Shown one piece after another: positions 21,390-33,100 of a stretch of DNA of 64,000 nt (the first letter of the stretch is position 1; each line of letters opens with the position of its first letter). The notes under the pieces were generated by a model. That model saw only the letters and a program-made list of their open reading frames with translations, did no database searches and was not told where the DNA came from. The stretch spans positions 64,001-128,000 of the forward strand of contig CAJNDS010002785.1 of assembly GCA_905221605.1 (NCBI GenBank), read 5' to 3'. This stretch comes from Symbiodinium natans. Lineage: Eukaryota; Sar; Dinophyceae; Suessiales; Symbiodiniaceae. A program made the translations under genes and the position numbers.

Positions 21390-21452
21390 AGGACCAGTTC
21401 ACCCGCAATGAGCTACAGGCCATCCGGATGTGCATGGAGAGATTGTTTATGA
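21390..21452 (+). CDS. Unassigned exon candidate
   Basis: After an AG the frame reads DQFTRNELQAIRMCMER. It is flanked by CCCTAAA-type sequence upstream and GGGTTTGGGG sequence downstream. It may belong to the RecQ-like gene but does not match a RecQ motif. Confidence 0.35.
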   Translation, partial: RTSSPAMSYRPSGCAWRDCL

Positions 21453-21711
21453 TTTTCTACTAGTTAGAGGGTTTGGGGTTTCAGGTTTAGGCAGTTTAGG
21501 GTTTTGAGTGCAGAGCAGCAGAAGGGCAAATTTCTTAGAGCGCTTGGGGTTTGGCTTGCATATTAGTGCTCAAGCTTTTGCTCACTGAGGCATAAATGAC
21601 GAAAGCGGATCTCCATTGTGTCCTTGCGAAGCCCTCCAACCCAAACAATTACAACCCCTTACACCCTAGATTTAAACTCTTTATATTGATCTGAACCTGC
21701 GATTTCGCGAG

Positions 21712-21923
21712 GCTGTGGCTGCAACCGTGGCCTTCGGTATGGGCATCGACAAGCCAGATGTGCGTGGCGTGGTCGCATTGGGTTGAAGGCGCATGAGGCG
21801 CAAGTAGAGTTTTGAGATCGTCTAAGGTATACGAGTTCTGCTCATGGGGGTACATGGCGTCGGAAGAGTGCACAACACCCGCGCACGCGTGCACGCGTAC
21901 CATTTCCATCACGTTTCATTTTT

Positions 21924-21958
<35 letters not shown>

Positions 21959-22188
21959 TTCTCTCTACCTGCAAACTGCAGCATGCAGGCCGAGTACTTC
22001 ACTTCGGCATGCCGAAGAGCCTGGAGGCGTACATGCAGGCGGGGCTTCGGGTCCAGGATTTGTTTCTTGCGAGACGCGTTTTTTTTTCAATAGCCAGCAG
22101 ATAGGAATCTGGACGAGCCGGGCGAGATTCCATGCCTGGCGCCTGCATCGTGCTCTTCACCAAGAACGACCGGCGGCAGAACGAGCAG
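21712..22188 (+). CDS. RecQ-family DNA helicase, three exons visible
   Basis: Exons about 21712-21772, 21995-22038 and 22105-22188 give VAATVAFGMGIDKPDVRGVV, then LHFGMPKSLEAYMQ, then ESGRAGRDSMPGACIVLF and TKNDRRQNEQ. These are helicase motifs V and VI of RecQ proteins (ATxAFGMGIDKxDVR; PKSxExYxQExGRAGRD), with the arginine finger region intact. RecQ helicases unwind DNA 3' to 5' and act in recombination and fork repair. The intron after 22038 begins with GC, and the next exon starts after AG; the last exon ends at a GT. The ATPase lobe with motifs I-IV is not seen upstream and the zinc-binding part is not seen downstream, so either introns are very long or this is a fragment. (CT)n lies in the first intron. 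Confidence 0.8.
21924..21968 (+). repeat. (CT)n microsatellite in a RecQ intron
   Basis: About 16 CT units, directly before the second RecQ-like exon; it may serve as a pyrimidine tract. Confidence 0.9.
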
Positions 22189-23499
22189 GTGAGACAAGCC
22201 GGCATGTCTCGTCGTCTGAGACATAAATGAACAGATGGATGCCCTGAGTCCTGTCGACTAGACCTCCAGCTGTTCTGTCCACGGCAGAGTGCAGAGCTCC
22301 AAGCCCTCAGCCCAACAACCAAATCTCCACGAGTCCGAACCGCCCCGAAAGCTGCATGGGTAGGTGCTCCTTGGCCAGGACTGGGTGATGGGGGGGGAGG
22401 GGGCAAACTTGCTGCTTACTTGGCTCTCCTTCTGGCTTTGGAGGTTATTTAAAGTCCTCTGTCAGGAACGCAGATGGAGGACAGGTGCTTTTCCGACACC
22501 CCCCACCTCCACTCCTGGAGGACCCAAATCCCCAAACCCCCAGGCCCTCAGGGCGAAAGGGAAGGAAGCCCTGGAGCATCTTGAAATCATAAAGCATTGG
22601 TGGAAACATGCGGTCTTCACTTCAAAGGTCGCTTGCTCCTGCGATGCTCATGTCTTCGGGCACGAGCTGTCCACAACTTCCGCCCAAACCTAAACGCCAA
22701 CGTAAAGACTCTGCATAAAGCCCTCCGACCTAAACCACAACTAACCAAAACGAAGACGTATCGCGAGGATGGCTTGGTGCTTACCCCAGCGCTGCACAGG
22801 ATCGCTTCGGGTTTTGCGGGTTTTGTTTTTTTTGTCATCAGCGGGTTTCGCAACTGTCAGCCGTTATACCCACACCCCGAGATGGCATGGCAGGGAAGTG
22901 TGGTCCAGTCCACAGGCAACGTCCAAGGAAGGCCCCTGTGCCCAAGAAATTGGACCCACTGGACAGCCCTGTAGACTTACAAGCTCCAAATCTAAGCCCC
23001 AAGACAGTCAGACACCTTAGAATTGATAGCCTTTGTTTTTTGGGGCACTCGCGACAAGGAGCCTCATGCGCTACCAGAGCTCGTTCTTCTATTGCGGCTC
23101 GGTGAATTAAAAATCGCCATACGGGACCACAAGGAGGTTTGAACCCCTGGCTTGGACCCTGAGCCTTTCCGCGCTGCTGTTTCTAAATCCAAAAGCCTAA
23201 ACCTTGAACCCGACAACCAGAGTAGCCTCAAGGTAACCTTGAAACCTAAAACAGCCTAAGCCCTAAACTCATAATAGGTCTCGAGGGCCTCAAGGGTAAC
23301 TGGAATACAGCAGGAATCCGATGTTGACTTTCGATTAAAATCATTTTTACTCCAATAGACGTGCATGTCGCCGACGACCAACTCAACGGCTTAAAATACC
23401 CAGGGTGAATGGTACCCTCAGGTCGGAACCGCCGGAAGTGCCGGCGGGCACAGCTTCTGGAGTACCTGGGTGAGGAGCCCTAGCATATAGGCATTTCGA

Positions 23500-23842
23500 T
23501 CATGATATTGCTGACTAGTCCTACTATATATTGCTATTCCTCGTAACGTCAGTACTAGCACTAGTAATCACTAGTAATATGACCGACCAGTAGTGCTAGT
23601 AGTTGTACTAGTATACCACATTGCTCGCAACTGCTTACTACTGCTCACTACTCCTGCGTACTGCTAGTGGCAACTAGCACAATCAATATTATTACGACGA
23701 CGATGACGACGACGACGACGACCTGCTACCTGCTACCTGCGACCTGCTGCTACTCCGGAGTAGTGCTCCTACTGCTACTACTGCTACTACTACGACGACG
23801 ACTACTACGACTACTACGACTACGACGACCACCACCGCCACA

Positions 23843-23889
<47 letters not shown>

Positions 23890-23940
23890 GACGACGACGA
23901 GGACGACGACGATGACGACGACGACGAGCTGCGATGATGG
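23500..23940. repeat. ACTAGT-rich stretch followed by (GAC)n/(CTA)n trinucleotide repeats
   Basis: 23500-23660 repeats ACTAGT and CTAGTA; 23690-23935 is dominated by GAC and ACT triplets, including a run of about 18 GAC near 23840-23890. Confidence 0.9.
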
Positions 23941-24541
23941 CTCTTACTAGGGCTACATCTGTTGGTGATTTATTTCAATTGACCAGGAGCTAGAGAGCTG
24001 ACAAGGTGGCGGTAGGGTGTGCTACCCAGATTTATAGGGTAGAAACTTGGCGCGGAGGAGCCCAATGCGCCAGACGCCTTCCAGCAGATCTGCTCGAGTT
24101 GCTCGACCGCTCGGAGCCCCCAAGTGGACATTCGGCCCTGGGAGCCCTAAACCTAAACCCGAAGTTTTAGGCCCTAAATCCAATCACCCGTTAAAGCAAC
24201 AAAATTCGACCCACAATCCTCTGACACTTGGGGAGGGTCAGTCCTGAGCACGCCTTCCTGCACAGGTCTCAGGGCTTTTGCGATGTAATCCCCTAACGCT
24301 TCAGACCCCAAAAAGCCTATAAGCCTTGTAAGCCCTTCAACATATTCCATGAGCCCCCTGAGTGAGCCTTATTACCCACCCCAAGTACCCCCAACAACCT
24401 CCTGCACTTGAAGGTTCACGGGTAAGTAGGCTTGTAAGTACCCTGAATAAGGCTAGAACCAGTTGCAATTTCAGTTACCCTACATAGAACCCCCACTTAC
24501 GGTGACTCATGACCTTTCAAGTAGAGCTCTGATTCCCGCAG

Positions 24542-24657
24542 GCCAGGCACCACCCAGCCACGGGACACCGGGCTTCTGCGCCCTCAGCGCCGGGAAGCTT
24601 TGCTGCGGCCGCCCGGGCCCCCAGGAGGCGTGCGGGGAGGAGGAAGCGATGTTCATA
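24542..24657 (+). CDS. Unassigned Cys-rich exon candidate
   Basis: After CCGCAG the frame reads PPSHGTPGFCALSAGKLCCG then EACGEEEAMF, with coding-like GC-rich composition unlike its flanks. No family recognised. Confidence 0.4.
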
Positions 24658-26092
24658 TAATTGTTCATTTTTTGTTATTGGGGGGGGGGGGGGGGGGGAG
24701 CATCTCTCGATTTTTTTTTTTTTTTTTTTTGTCGGGGGGGGGGGGGGGGGGGGCTTCGGGTCTTTAGGTTTCGGGAGTTGGGGGCTGATTTGGCTTCCCC
24801 AACCCTAAAACGGGTCGGTCTAAACTCCCCGACGTTGCTGAGGCTGCGACAACTGCTGCAACCTGGTAGGGCACACAGAGTGTGAGAGCAGGAGGGTTTG
24901 AGGGTTTGAATTTAGAGTGTATATGAGCTTAGATTTTTTGTTTTTTTGTTTTTTTTCCGTTGTCTAGCCTCCGAAGCAGGTTTTTTAATTTTAGGCTTTG
25001 CGGGGGGGGGGGGGTATCTGTGGCCACTTTCTTTTCTTCTGAAACGGTTTAGTGAAAGTCGGTTTCAAGGTTGAGGGTGTGGCGGGGAAAGGGGCTCAGG
25101 CTTTCAGCTGAGGTTCGGGGCTTTGGAGGAAAGAGTTTTTGCAGAGCAGGCTTTTGTTTATTGATTTGGGGCTTTAGTAGCTTAGGGTTTGCGCGGGGCA
25201 GACTAGCCTTACGAAGCTTCTAAGCCCCAAGAACCCCGAGGACGCGGCTTTGTCGGGCTGCCAAGATGCCAGTGCGAGCCTTTGAACTGTCAGGTTTGCT
25301 TGAGTTGAGGCCTTAGCGTTCTCCGTTCTTTTTGGAGCTCAGGTGCGGTGTTCAGGTCGGTCGTTAGTATCAATATGATTGAGGGGCAAGGCCCTGCAGA
25401 TCAACACTGTCTGGCAACGTGGTGACTCCAGAATTGAAAACATCCCCCTAGCCCAAGCCCTCAACCCTTGAATCCTGATCCTGCAAACCGAGCTGGCCCT
25501 GCTACGCTGTTTCAGGCGAAGAACTCCAGCTGCTTGTTTGCATTTCATGGCCGTATCGCCATTCAGCCGCAAGCCTAACAACACCCGAAATACCCAAGCC
25601 TTGCGTGCCCAATCCTTACAAGAGCCTGCAGATTGAACCACTTTCGATGTCTTCGCAGAAGTCAAATTTGGCTCAAAGCGACGCTGACCAAAGCCAGGCG
25701 AATGGCTGTGGCCCGACAGCAATAGAAGCCGTCTTGCAACTGAACATCTTTGCGTTGGCGCCCACTAGGCACATAAAGCCGCAGGCGAACCTGTGAAACC
25801 TTTCAACCTGTAGTTAACCACCCTAGATCAACAACAAGTAAGCTTAGCTTGGGGTACGAAGGCCTTGCACACTAGGATCCCTGATTCGCCAACCCCCCCC
25901 CCCCCCCCCCAAAACCTGTAGCTCCCACTTGATTTGCGGGTTTTTAGGGGTTTGCTGAGGGCTTGGGGACCTAAAGCCGAAGCCCAGATCCTCTGGAACC
26001 AAACATGCCCGAACGTGACCCCGAGCCTGGGCCACCTCTTAGTCTGAGCTTTGGCACAGCCCTAAGCCTCAACACCTTAGGTTGGATGTGCC

Positions 26093-26170
26093 CCCCTTAT
26101 ACTAACAGTCCTTGATGAGGATTTTAATTGAGGGTAAGATGATCCCATTAAGGACTGTCAGTATAAGGGG
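26093..26170. repeat. Hairpin-forming MITE-like element with 21-base inverted ends
   Basis: CCCCTTATACTAACAGTCCTT pairs with the end at 26150-26170 at 20 of 21 positions; 36 bases lie between. No ORF. Confidence 0.8.
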
Positions 26171-26209
26171 ATCCCACGCTACAAAGCCTTTCTTGTATCC
26201 CAAGCCCAG

Positions 26210-26326
26210 ATGGAGCAGCTGAGCATCGCCAAGCACCGCCTGGGCGATGCACTGCGCAGTACGGTCAACGCCTTCACCACAGCCGGCGGTGACCTGCGGC
26301 AGCTGTTGGTTGAGGACTTGCTGGGG
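26210..26326 (+). CDS. Unassigned exon candidate (MEQLSIAKHRLGDAL...)
   Basis: After an AG the frame reads MEQLSIAKHRLGDALRSTV then NAFTTAGGDLRQLLVEDLLG, a helix-like segment of 39 residues, and ends at GTCAGTTTAGGG, a GT donor followed by telomere-like repeat. It sits about 700 bases before the first ATG3 exon and could be its 5' end, but it does not resemble the usual ATG3 N-terminus. Confidence 0.5.
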
Positions 26327-26347
26327 GTCAGTTTAGGGTTTTAGGGT

Positions 26348-26487
26348 TTAGGGTGTACAGGGTGTACAGGGTGTACAGGGTGTACAGGGTGTACAGGGTG
26401 TACAGGGTGTACAGGGTGTACAGGGTGTACAGGGTGTACAGGGTGTACAGGGTGTACAGGGTGTACAGGGTGTACAGGGTGTACAGG
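26348..26487 (+). repeat. Minisatellite of 9-base unit GGGTGTACA
   Basis: About 15 perfect head-to-tail copies directly after a TTTAGGG stretch. The unit keeps the GGGT core of the telomere-like repeat. Frames of VYR or VHP repeats over it are artefacts. Confidence 0.95.
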
Positions 26488-27035
26488 TTGGGGTCCAGGT
26501 CCAGGGGGTTGAGGGGTGCAGGATCTTGGTGCTGCGGGGGTGCGTGTGGCGTTGTTCAAGTGCATTCGGCTGTGACCGGCTGGCTTGCTCGTGTTCGTTC
26601 CAAATCTTCAGAAACCTCTTTGGGTAAGTTTCCGTGAGCTCTCAGTTGGTGGTTTGGAGCTTGGGGTTGTGGGGGCTTTGGGGGTTTTGGGGGTTGGTTT
26701 GGGCTTGGGATTTGGGTCGGTGAAGCATTTTGGGTTTTGGGCTTAGGTTTCAGGGGTACAAAGATTCAGGGCCCTGCGACTCAATGAAGCTAAAGTGGGC
26801 TGAGTTGGAATGGCGAACTGGACAGAAAGTAGCTTGCCATCCGGCCCCTGATGGCATCGCTTGATATAGCCAGTCTACTCACCGTGCGATTTCGCGAATC
26901 AACAATCCGGATATGTTATGCTCTGCATTCTAAGGGGGCCATGAAAGCACCTTTGCGCTACACTCTTCTCGTGGTACCCTGTATGCCCTTTCTCAGGGCT
27001 CGGTTCCCTCCACTAAACCCAGAAAGCCTTAAAGC

Positions 27036-29144
27036 CTGCAAAACTTGACTGTTTGGTCGCTGGGCAACCTCGTCTTAGGCGAGTCGAAGTTCGTGGAGAG
27101 TGGGACGCTGACCCCAGAGGACGCGAAGGGTATTTAGGCAATACCATGGGCCTGCGGTAGTTTGAAGGGTAGAGGGTTGGGATTGGGCCTATTTGTAGTT
27201 TCAATCGTAGAGAGTTTATGGCTTAATGTTGCAGTCGCTTTGTCTCTGGCCCCCCCCCCCCCCAAAAAAAAAAAGCAATTTCGGGGTTTTTGCTTACCCT
27301 CTATAAACGGGAACGGGGTCTGGTATAGTACTGGTAGTAGTGGTAGTAGTAGTGACCTGACGACTTTGCCTCAGCCGAGACCAAAGAAACAATCCTGCAG
27401 CTTCTTTGTCAGATAACACAACTTTGTTCTCCAAATCAGCATCCCGGACCACGAACTTCGCATAGTTGCGGGTGACCATGTTCAATAGGGGTAACCCGAA
27501 GAGTTTTCTGAACCGGCGCCCCCAATATCCCACCTGTGGTTCAGGGTGAGTTTAGGGTTTTGAGCATGCGGGACCAGGCGAGGACTCTCATGCTCATGCG
27601 ATATCTATCTCCTTCATGTATCCTACTGAAATGAAGTGGAATCACACTTCCACTCTGACTGCATATTCCAACTACATGAACTTGAACGCACAAATACCGA
27701 CTTCCAGGCACCCTGCAGACCCCAAACTCCCTACAGACCCTGGCAAGACCCCTTAAAGCCCAAAAACCCTGAACCTGAACCGTAAACCCAAAACCCTGTA
27801 AACCCCAAACCCTTAGAACCCCAAAGGGTTTAGGGTTTAGGTTTATTCAATTCAGCCCCTAAAGCCCGTCCCCAGATCTCTTGAATCCTCAACCTCAAAA
27901 CCCACCTTCAGGAGTTCGTGGAGGCAGGGGACCAGCCGCTTTGCCAACTTTTGAGGGTTTTAGGGTTTAGGGTTTTAGGGTTTAGAGGATTTAGGGTTTA
28001 GGGTTATTGGGTTTTGGGTTTAGGGTTTAGGGTTTAGTATTTAGGGTTTAGGGTTTAGGGTTTAGGGTTTAGTCCGCCCTTTGGGGTTTGTTTCGTGTCG
28101 CAGTCGCTGCTTGTTTGTTCTTGTTTGAAGGCATGTAGGGTCTAGCTTCAATGTTCATGTAGGGGTATCTGGAGACGTGTAGAGCTGTTTGGAGGAAATG
28201 CCCAGCCCTGCTCCCCCCCCCCCCACCAAAACATCCTTGCATGGTGTGACGGGCCCCCAGACCCCAATAGAAGAGGTCCGCCCCTAAACCCTAAACCCTA
28301 AACCCTAAACCCTAAGCCCTAAGCCCTAAACCCTAAACCCCGCAACCCCAAGGTTAACGTTCAAGTTCCCGACCTGGCGATGGGAGTCTGGCGAGGCATC
28401 GCTGAGAGCGAGCTACCTCCCACAGGCCCGAAGATGCGCAGCTGGGTTCTAAGTTAGGGCCCTTACATGCAAGGTTTTTGTTAAGGGGTATGTGCGGGCT
28501 TGATTTTGATTTTGAATTCGGGTCCCATTTTACGGTTGGGGTTGAGGGCTCATAGGTCTCTGCTCAGGAGGTGAGGCTTTTGTTTCCGCTGGTCGTTGCT
28601 TCGCGCTGTACTACACCCGGAACAAGGGCGGCAAACCTGCCCGAAGGGGGCCCCAGTCCCCTAGCCCTTAAGAAAAACAGTTGTATAAGTTATATATATA
28701 TATATATACATATATAGAGAGGGAGGGGACAACGCTTGGCCAGAAATATTTGAAAGTGTATGACGAGGGAGCTTTGTTGTTCTTTCCCTCTCTCTCGCTC
28801 CTTTATTATCTCTGTCTTCTCTCGCGCTCTCTCTCTCTCTCCCGCTCTTTCCTTTGTCTCTCTCTCTCTCTCTCATGTCTCTCTCTGCTCTCTCTCATAT
28901 ATCTCTCTTAGCTCCTTCTCATCTCTCTTTCTCAGCTTCTCGTCTCTCACCGCTCTCTCATCACACTCTCATCTCTCTTTCTCTCTCGCTCTCTCTCGCT
29001 CTCTGTCTCTCTCTCTCTCTCCTCTCTTCTCTTCTGTCTTCTCTTTTGTCTCCTGTCTTCTGGCTTATTTCTTCTCTCTTCTCTGTCCTCTCTCTCTCTC
29101 TCTCGCTCTTGCTCTCGCTCTGTCCCGCTCTATCTTTATCTCTC

Positions 29145-29175
<31 letters not shown>

Positions 29176-30160
29176 ATTCTCCTCCTCTGATCGTATCTCC
29201 CTCGGGTCTCGCTCTTATCGCTCTCTGACCTCTCTCTCATCTGTCTCTCGTGTCTTTTTCTTATCTTTCTTTTGTTTCCCTCTTATATCCCCGTAAATTT
29301 GTTCATCTCTCTCTTTCTCTTATCTGTTTGAAATCTGAACTCTCTGTGCAACCCTTTCTCTTTCCTTTCTCTCTCTCTGTCTCTTTCTTTCTCGCTCGCG
29401 CTCTCTCCTTCTCTCTCTGCAACTATCAATATCTCTTTCTCCTTACCCCGCTCTGGTTCTCTCCCTTATCTGTTTCTGATGTCCCTCATATCTCGCTCTC
29501 TCTCTCTCTCCCATCTATCTTTCCTTCCCCTCTCTTATTGTTCTCTTCTCCTCTCTCTCGCTCTCTGTCGCCCTCTCTCGCTCTCTCTTATCTCTCTCTT
29601 TCTCTCATCTGGGTTTTCTTCTTTCCGTCTCTCGTTCAACAAGTCCCTCGTTGACAAATCGATTTTTTAGGGACCTTTCAATCACTTACAAGGAATATAG
29701 GGAGCTCGAAGATGTCTGTAACGGCGTGTGTGGATTTCATGGTGTAGCCTGTCGTCCCTCCATGGCCCTACAGGAGCAGCAGTACCTGATCACCAGGCGC
29801 GCGATTTCATGTCCGAGTTCATTTTCACGATTTGTTCAGGCTCACGGGTTGCGGATAGGGTGGGAGCCTGTGACCATGGACGAGGGAAACGCGGGGATCG
29901 AAGCCTCCTAAGCAGCAAGAAGCAGCGCCATGGCTTGGAGAATACCCAACATGAGCCGCAGTTTGCTAGTGGGGTGAACCTTTGAGCAGTTTCGGGGCTC
30001 AGGGCTTAGGCTTGGGGAGCTTTTGAAAGTCACTGAGGGCTCGCAATACTCAGAAAGCCTGTCAACGCCCCTTGCAAGGAACGTGCCCTGCCGGGATAGG
30101 GTCCGCGCTTCTGGGCAGGATTGGGAACATTGCCTACCCTTCAGCCCAAAACCAGACCCT

Positions 30161-30195
<35 letters not shown>

Positions 30196-33100
30196 TCGCC
30201 CCCCCCCCATGATCCACACATTTGGCCTCGGGAAGGCTGGTTTTGGGAGGGGGGGACTCCAGACTCCAGATTTCCAGAAAATATTTGGAGTACCCCCAGA
30301 CTCCAGACTCCAGATTTCCAGAAAAAATCTGGAGTACCTCCAGACTCCAGACTCCAGATTTCCAGAAAAAATCTGGAGTACCACCAGACTCCAGACTCCA
30401 GATTTCCAGAAAAAATCTGGAGTACCGGGACCCTGGACTCCAGATTCTGGAGTCTGTAATCTGGAGTCTGAGGCCGCGGGTACTCCAGATTTTTTCTGGA
30501 AATCTGGAGTCTGGAGTCTGGGGCCCCCGCGTACTCCAGATTTTTTCTGGAAATCTGGAGTCTGGGGCCGCGGGTACTCCAGATTTTTTCTGGAAATCTG
30601 GAGTCTGGAGTCCGGGGCCCCGGTACTCCAGATTTTTTCTGGAAATCTGGAGTCTGGAGTCTGGGGCCCGGGTACTCCAGATTTTTTCCTGGAAATCTGG
30701 AGTCTGGAGTCCGGGGCCCGGGTACTCCAGATTTTTTCTGGAAATCTGGAGTCTGGAGTCCGGGGCCGGGTACTCCAGATTTTTTCTGGAAATCTGGAGT
30801 CCGGGGCCCGGGTACTCCAGAATTCCTTTGGAAATCTGGAGTCTGGAGTCCGGGGCCCGGGTACTCCAAATTTTTCTGGAAATCTGGAAACTGGAGTCCG
30901 GGGCCCATGTTCTCCATATGCACGTTTAGGGATTACGGTTTAGTGTTTATTGGTTAGTGTTTAGGGTTAGGGTTTAGTGTTTAGGGTCTAGTGTTTAGGT
31001 TTTGGTTTGCAAGGTTTAGGGTTTACTTATTAGGGTTTAGGGTTAAGCGACTTGGGCAATGTCTACAAGACTAAACCTCATAATGATGAAGTTTTAAAAC
31101 CCCTAAAGGACTGAAACCCCCATGTTTTTTGTTTGGGGTTTAGGGTTTAGTGTTTAGGGTTTAGGGTTCAGGATGTGTTGTTTCGGGTTTAGGGTTTAGT
31201 GTTTTGTGTTTAGGGTTTAGTGTGTAGGTTTCAGGGTTATAGTGTTTTGTGTTTAGGGTTTGAGTGTTAAATTTTTGGTCTAGGGTTTAGGTTTAGGGAT
31301 AGGGTCAAGCAGCTTGGCTAAAACCCTAAACCAAATAAAGCCCTAAACTCTAAAATCCAAACAATTAGCATCTGAATCCCCGACGGGTTCTTGGTTTCAG
31401 GTTTAGATTTAGTAGGGCTTGAGCTTCCGGCATTGGGGTTTACTGTTTAGGGTTTAAGGTTTGGTGTGTAGGGTTTAGTGTGTAATGCTTTGGGGTTTAG
31501 TTTTTAGGGTGTAGTGTTTAGAGTTTATGGTTAAGCGTTTAGGGTTTCGTGTTAAGTGTTTGGGGTTTGTGCTAAGGGCTTCGTGTTAAGTTTTTAAGGG
31601 TAAGTGTTTGGGGTCTAGTGCTGAGTGTTTAGTGTTTGGTGTTAAGGGTTTCGCGTTTGGTTTTTAGGGTTAAGGGTGTTAAGGGTTTTTACAAATTGTA
31701 AATGATCTGGGGAAGGCACCGGGGCTTCCCCAGACCATTGACAACTTTAAAAATCCTTATGTTTAGGGTTTGGGGTTTAGTGTTCAGGGTTTAGTGTGTA
31801 GGGTTTAGTGTATAATGTTTAGGGTTTAGTGTTTAGGGTGTAGCGTTGGTTTCGTGTTAGGTGTTTGGGGTTTGTGCTAACGGCTTAGTGTTAAGTTTTG
31901 TAGGGTTAGTGTTTAGGGTCTGGTGCTGAGTGGTTAGGGTTTAGTGTGAAGGGTTTCGGGTTTGGTTTTTAGGGTTAAGGGTTTCAAGGGTTTTTTTCAA
32001 GTTTAAATGATCTGGGGAAGGCACAGGGCCTCCCCAGACCATTTTTCAAAAAAAAAACAAATTAAATGGTCTGGAGAGGGCACCGGGGCTTCCCCAGACC
32101 ATCTGAACTTTTAAAACCCTTAACATCTTATAAAAATCATTAAAATTCTGCTTAAACCTTCTCAGGATTTTCAAGGTTTTAAGGCCTTTGAAAAACCTTA
32201 AAATGCTTAAGCATTTTAGTGGCTGCCCTTTTAGGAAATTAAGGGTTTTTAAAGTTGTCAATGGTCTGGAGAAGCCCCGATGCCTTCCCCAGACTTCCCC
32301 AGACCATGTAAGTTTTTGCAAACCCTTAAAACCCTGAAATTCTTGCAGCTGTAAATGGCTGTCCTTTTTAAAGTTTAAGGATTTGATGTTCAATTCTAAA
32401 ATCAAGTAACTTCCATAATTTTGAACGGCTGCCCTTTTACAATGTTAAGGTATTCTAGAATTTTTAGGGATAAAAGCTTTCAGGTTTTTAAAGGCTTTAA
32501 CGCCTTTTAAATCCTGAAAATTTGGAATGGCTTAAATACCTTAAAGCCCTTAAAATCTTAAAGGGGCGGCCCGTTCAAAAAAACAAAGTATTTTAAGGAT
32601 TTCTAAAATTTGAAATGGTCTGGGGAAGCCCCGGTGCCTTCCACAGATCATCTAAATTTTCAAAAAGCCCCTAAACCCTCAAAAGCCTTCAAATTCTAAA
32701 TGGCTGCCCTTCTAAAACTTTATGGAGCCACAAGACACACATTTCAGAAGCAAAATGTACACACAAAAACACTAGTGTTTTTATAGGGGATCATATAAAA
32801 GAGCTTTTTGTATTCCAGTACAGTTTTTACTGCATTTTTCCGAGGAAAAAGCAGAAAATCAGACAAAGACGAAGACCGGAAAACCATAGGTGTGGATCAT
32901 GGGGGGGGGGGGGGTGACCATATATATATATATATTATTTATATTGTGTATATATATATGTATTATATATAAATGAATATATATATATATATTTTTTTTT
33001 TAATTTATTTATTTATTTATTTATATACCTGAAGAGGCCGAGCTTCTCCTAGTATTTAGCAACCTTCCATAGTTTTCAGGTTCCGGGCCGTAGACACAAA

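Larger units (their letters stand above)
22189..26092. other. Long repeat-rich spacer or intron region
   Basis: Apart from the repeats and the exon candidate listed separately, it holds long G runs (24680-24700, 24733-24753, 25001-25013), C runs (25894-25909) and telomere-like fragments. A possible exon at 24056-24110 (PNAPDAFQQICSSCSTARS) is too weak to call. No family match seen. Confidence 0.4.

Noticed and set aside
25666-25677. Second spliced-leader-like sequence (TTTGGCTCAAAG)
   Set aside because: An extra A breaks the match, and no gene start lies nearby.
26341-26565. Long frames of VYR or VHP repeats on both strands
   Set aside because: They only reflect a 9-base repeat whose length is a multiple of three.
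28760-29654. Ser/Leu-rich frames of up to 178 codons
   Set aside because: The sequence is a simple CTCTCT tract and has no family signature.
30023-30943. Frames of 235 to 306 codons on both strands, and a CRISPR-like repeat-spacer look
   Set aside because: They come from a palindromic repeat array; the units change orientation and the linkers are not unique spacers, and the host is eukaryotic.
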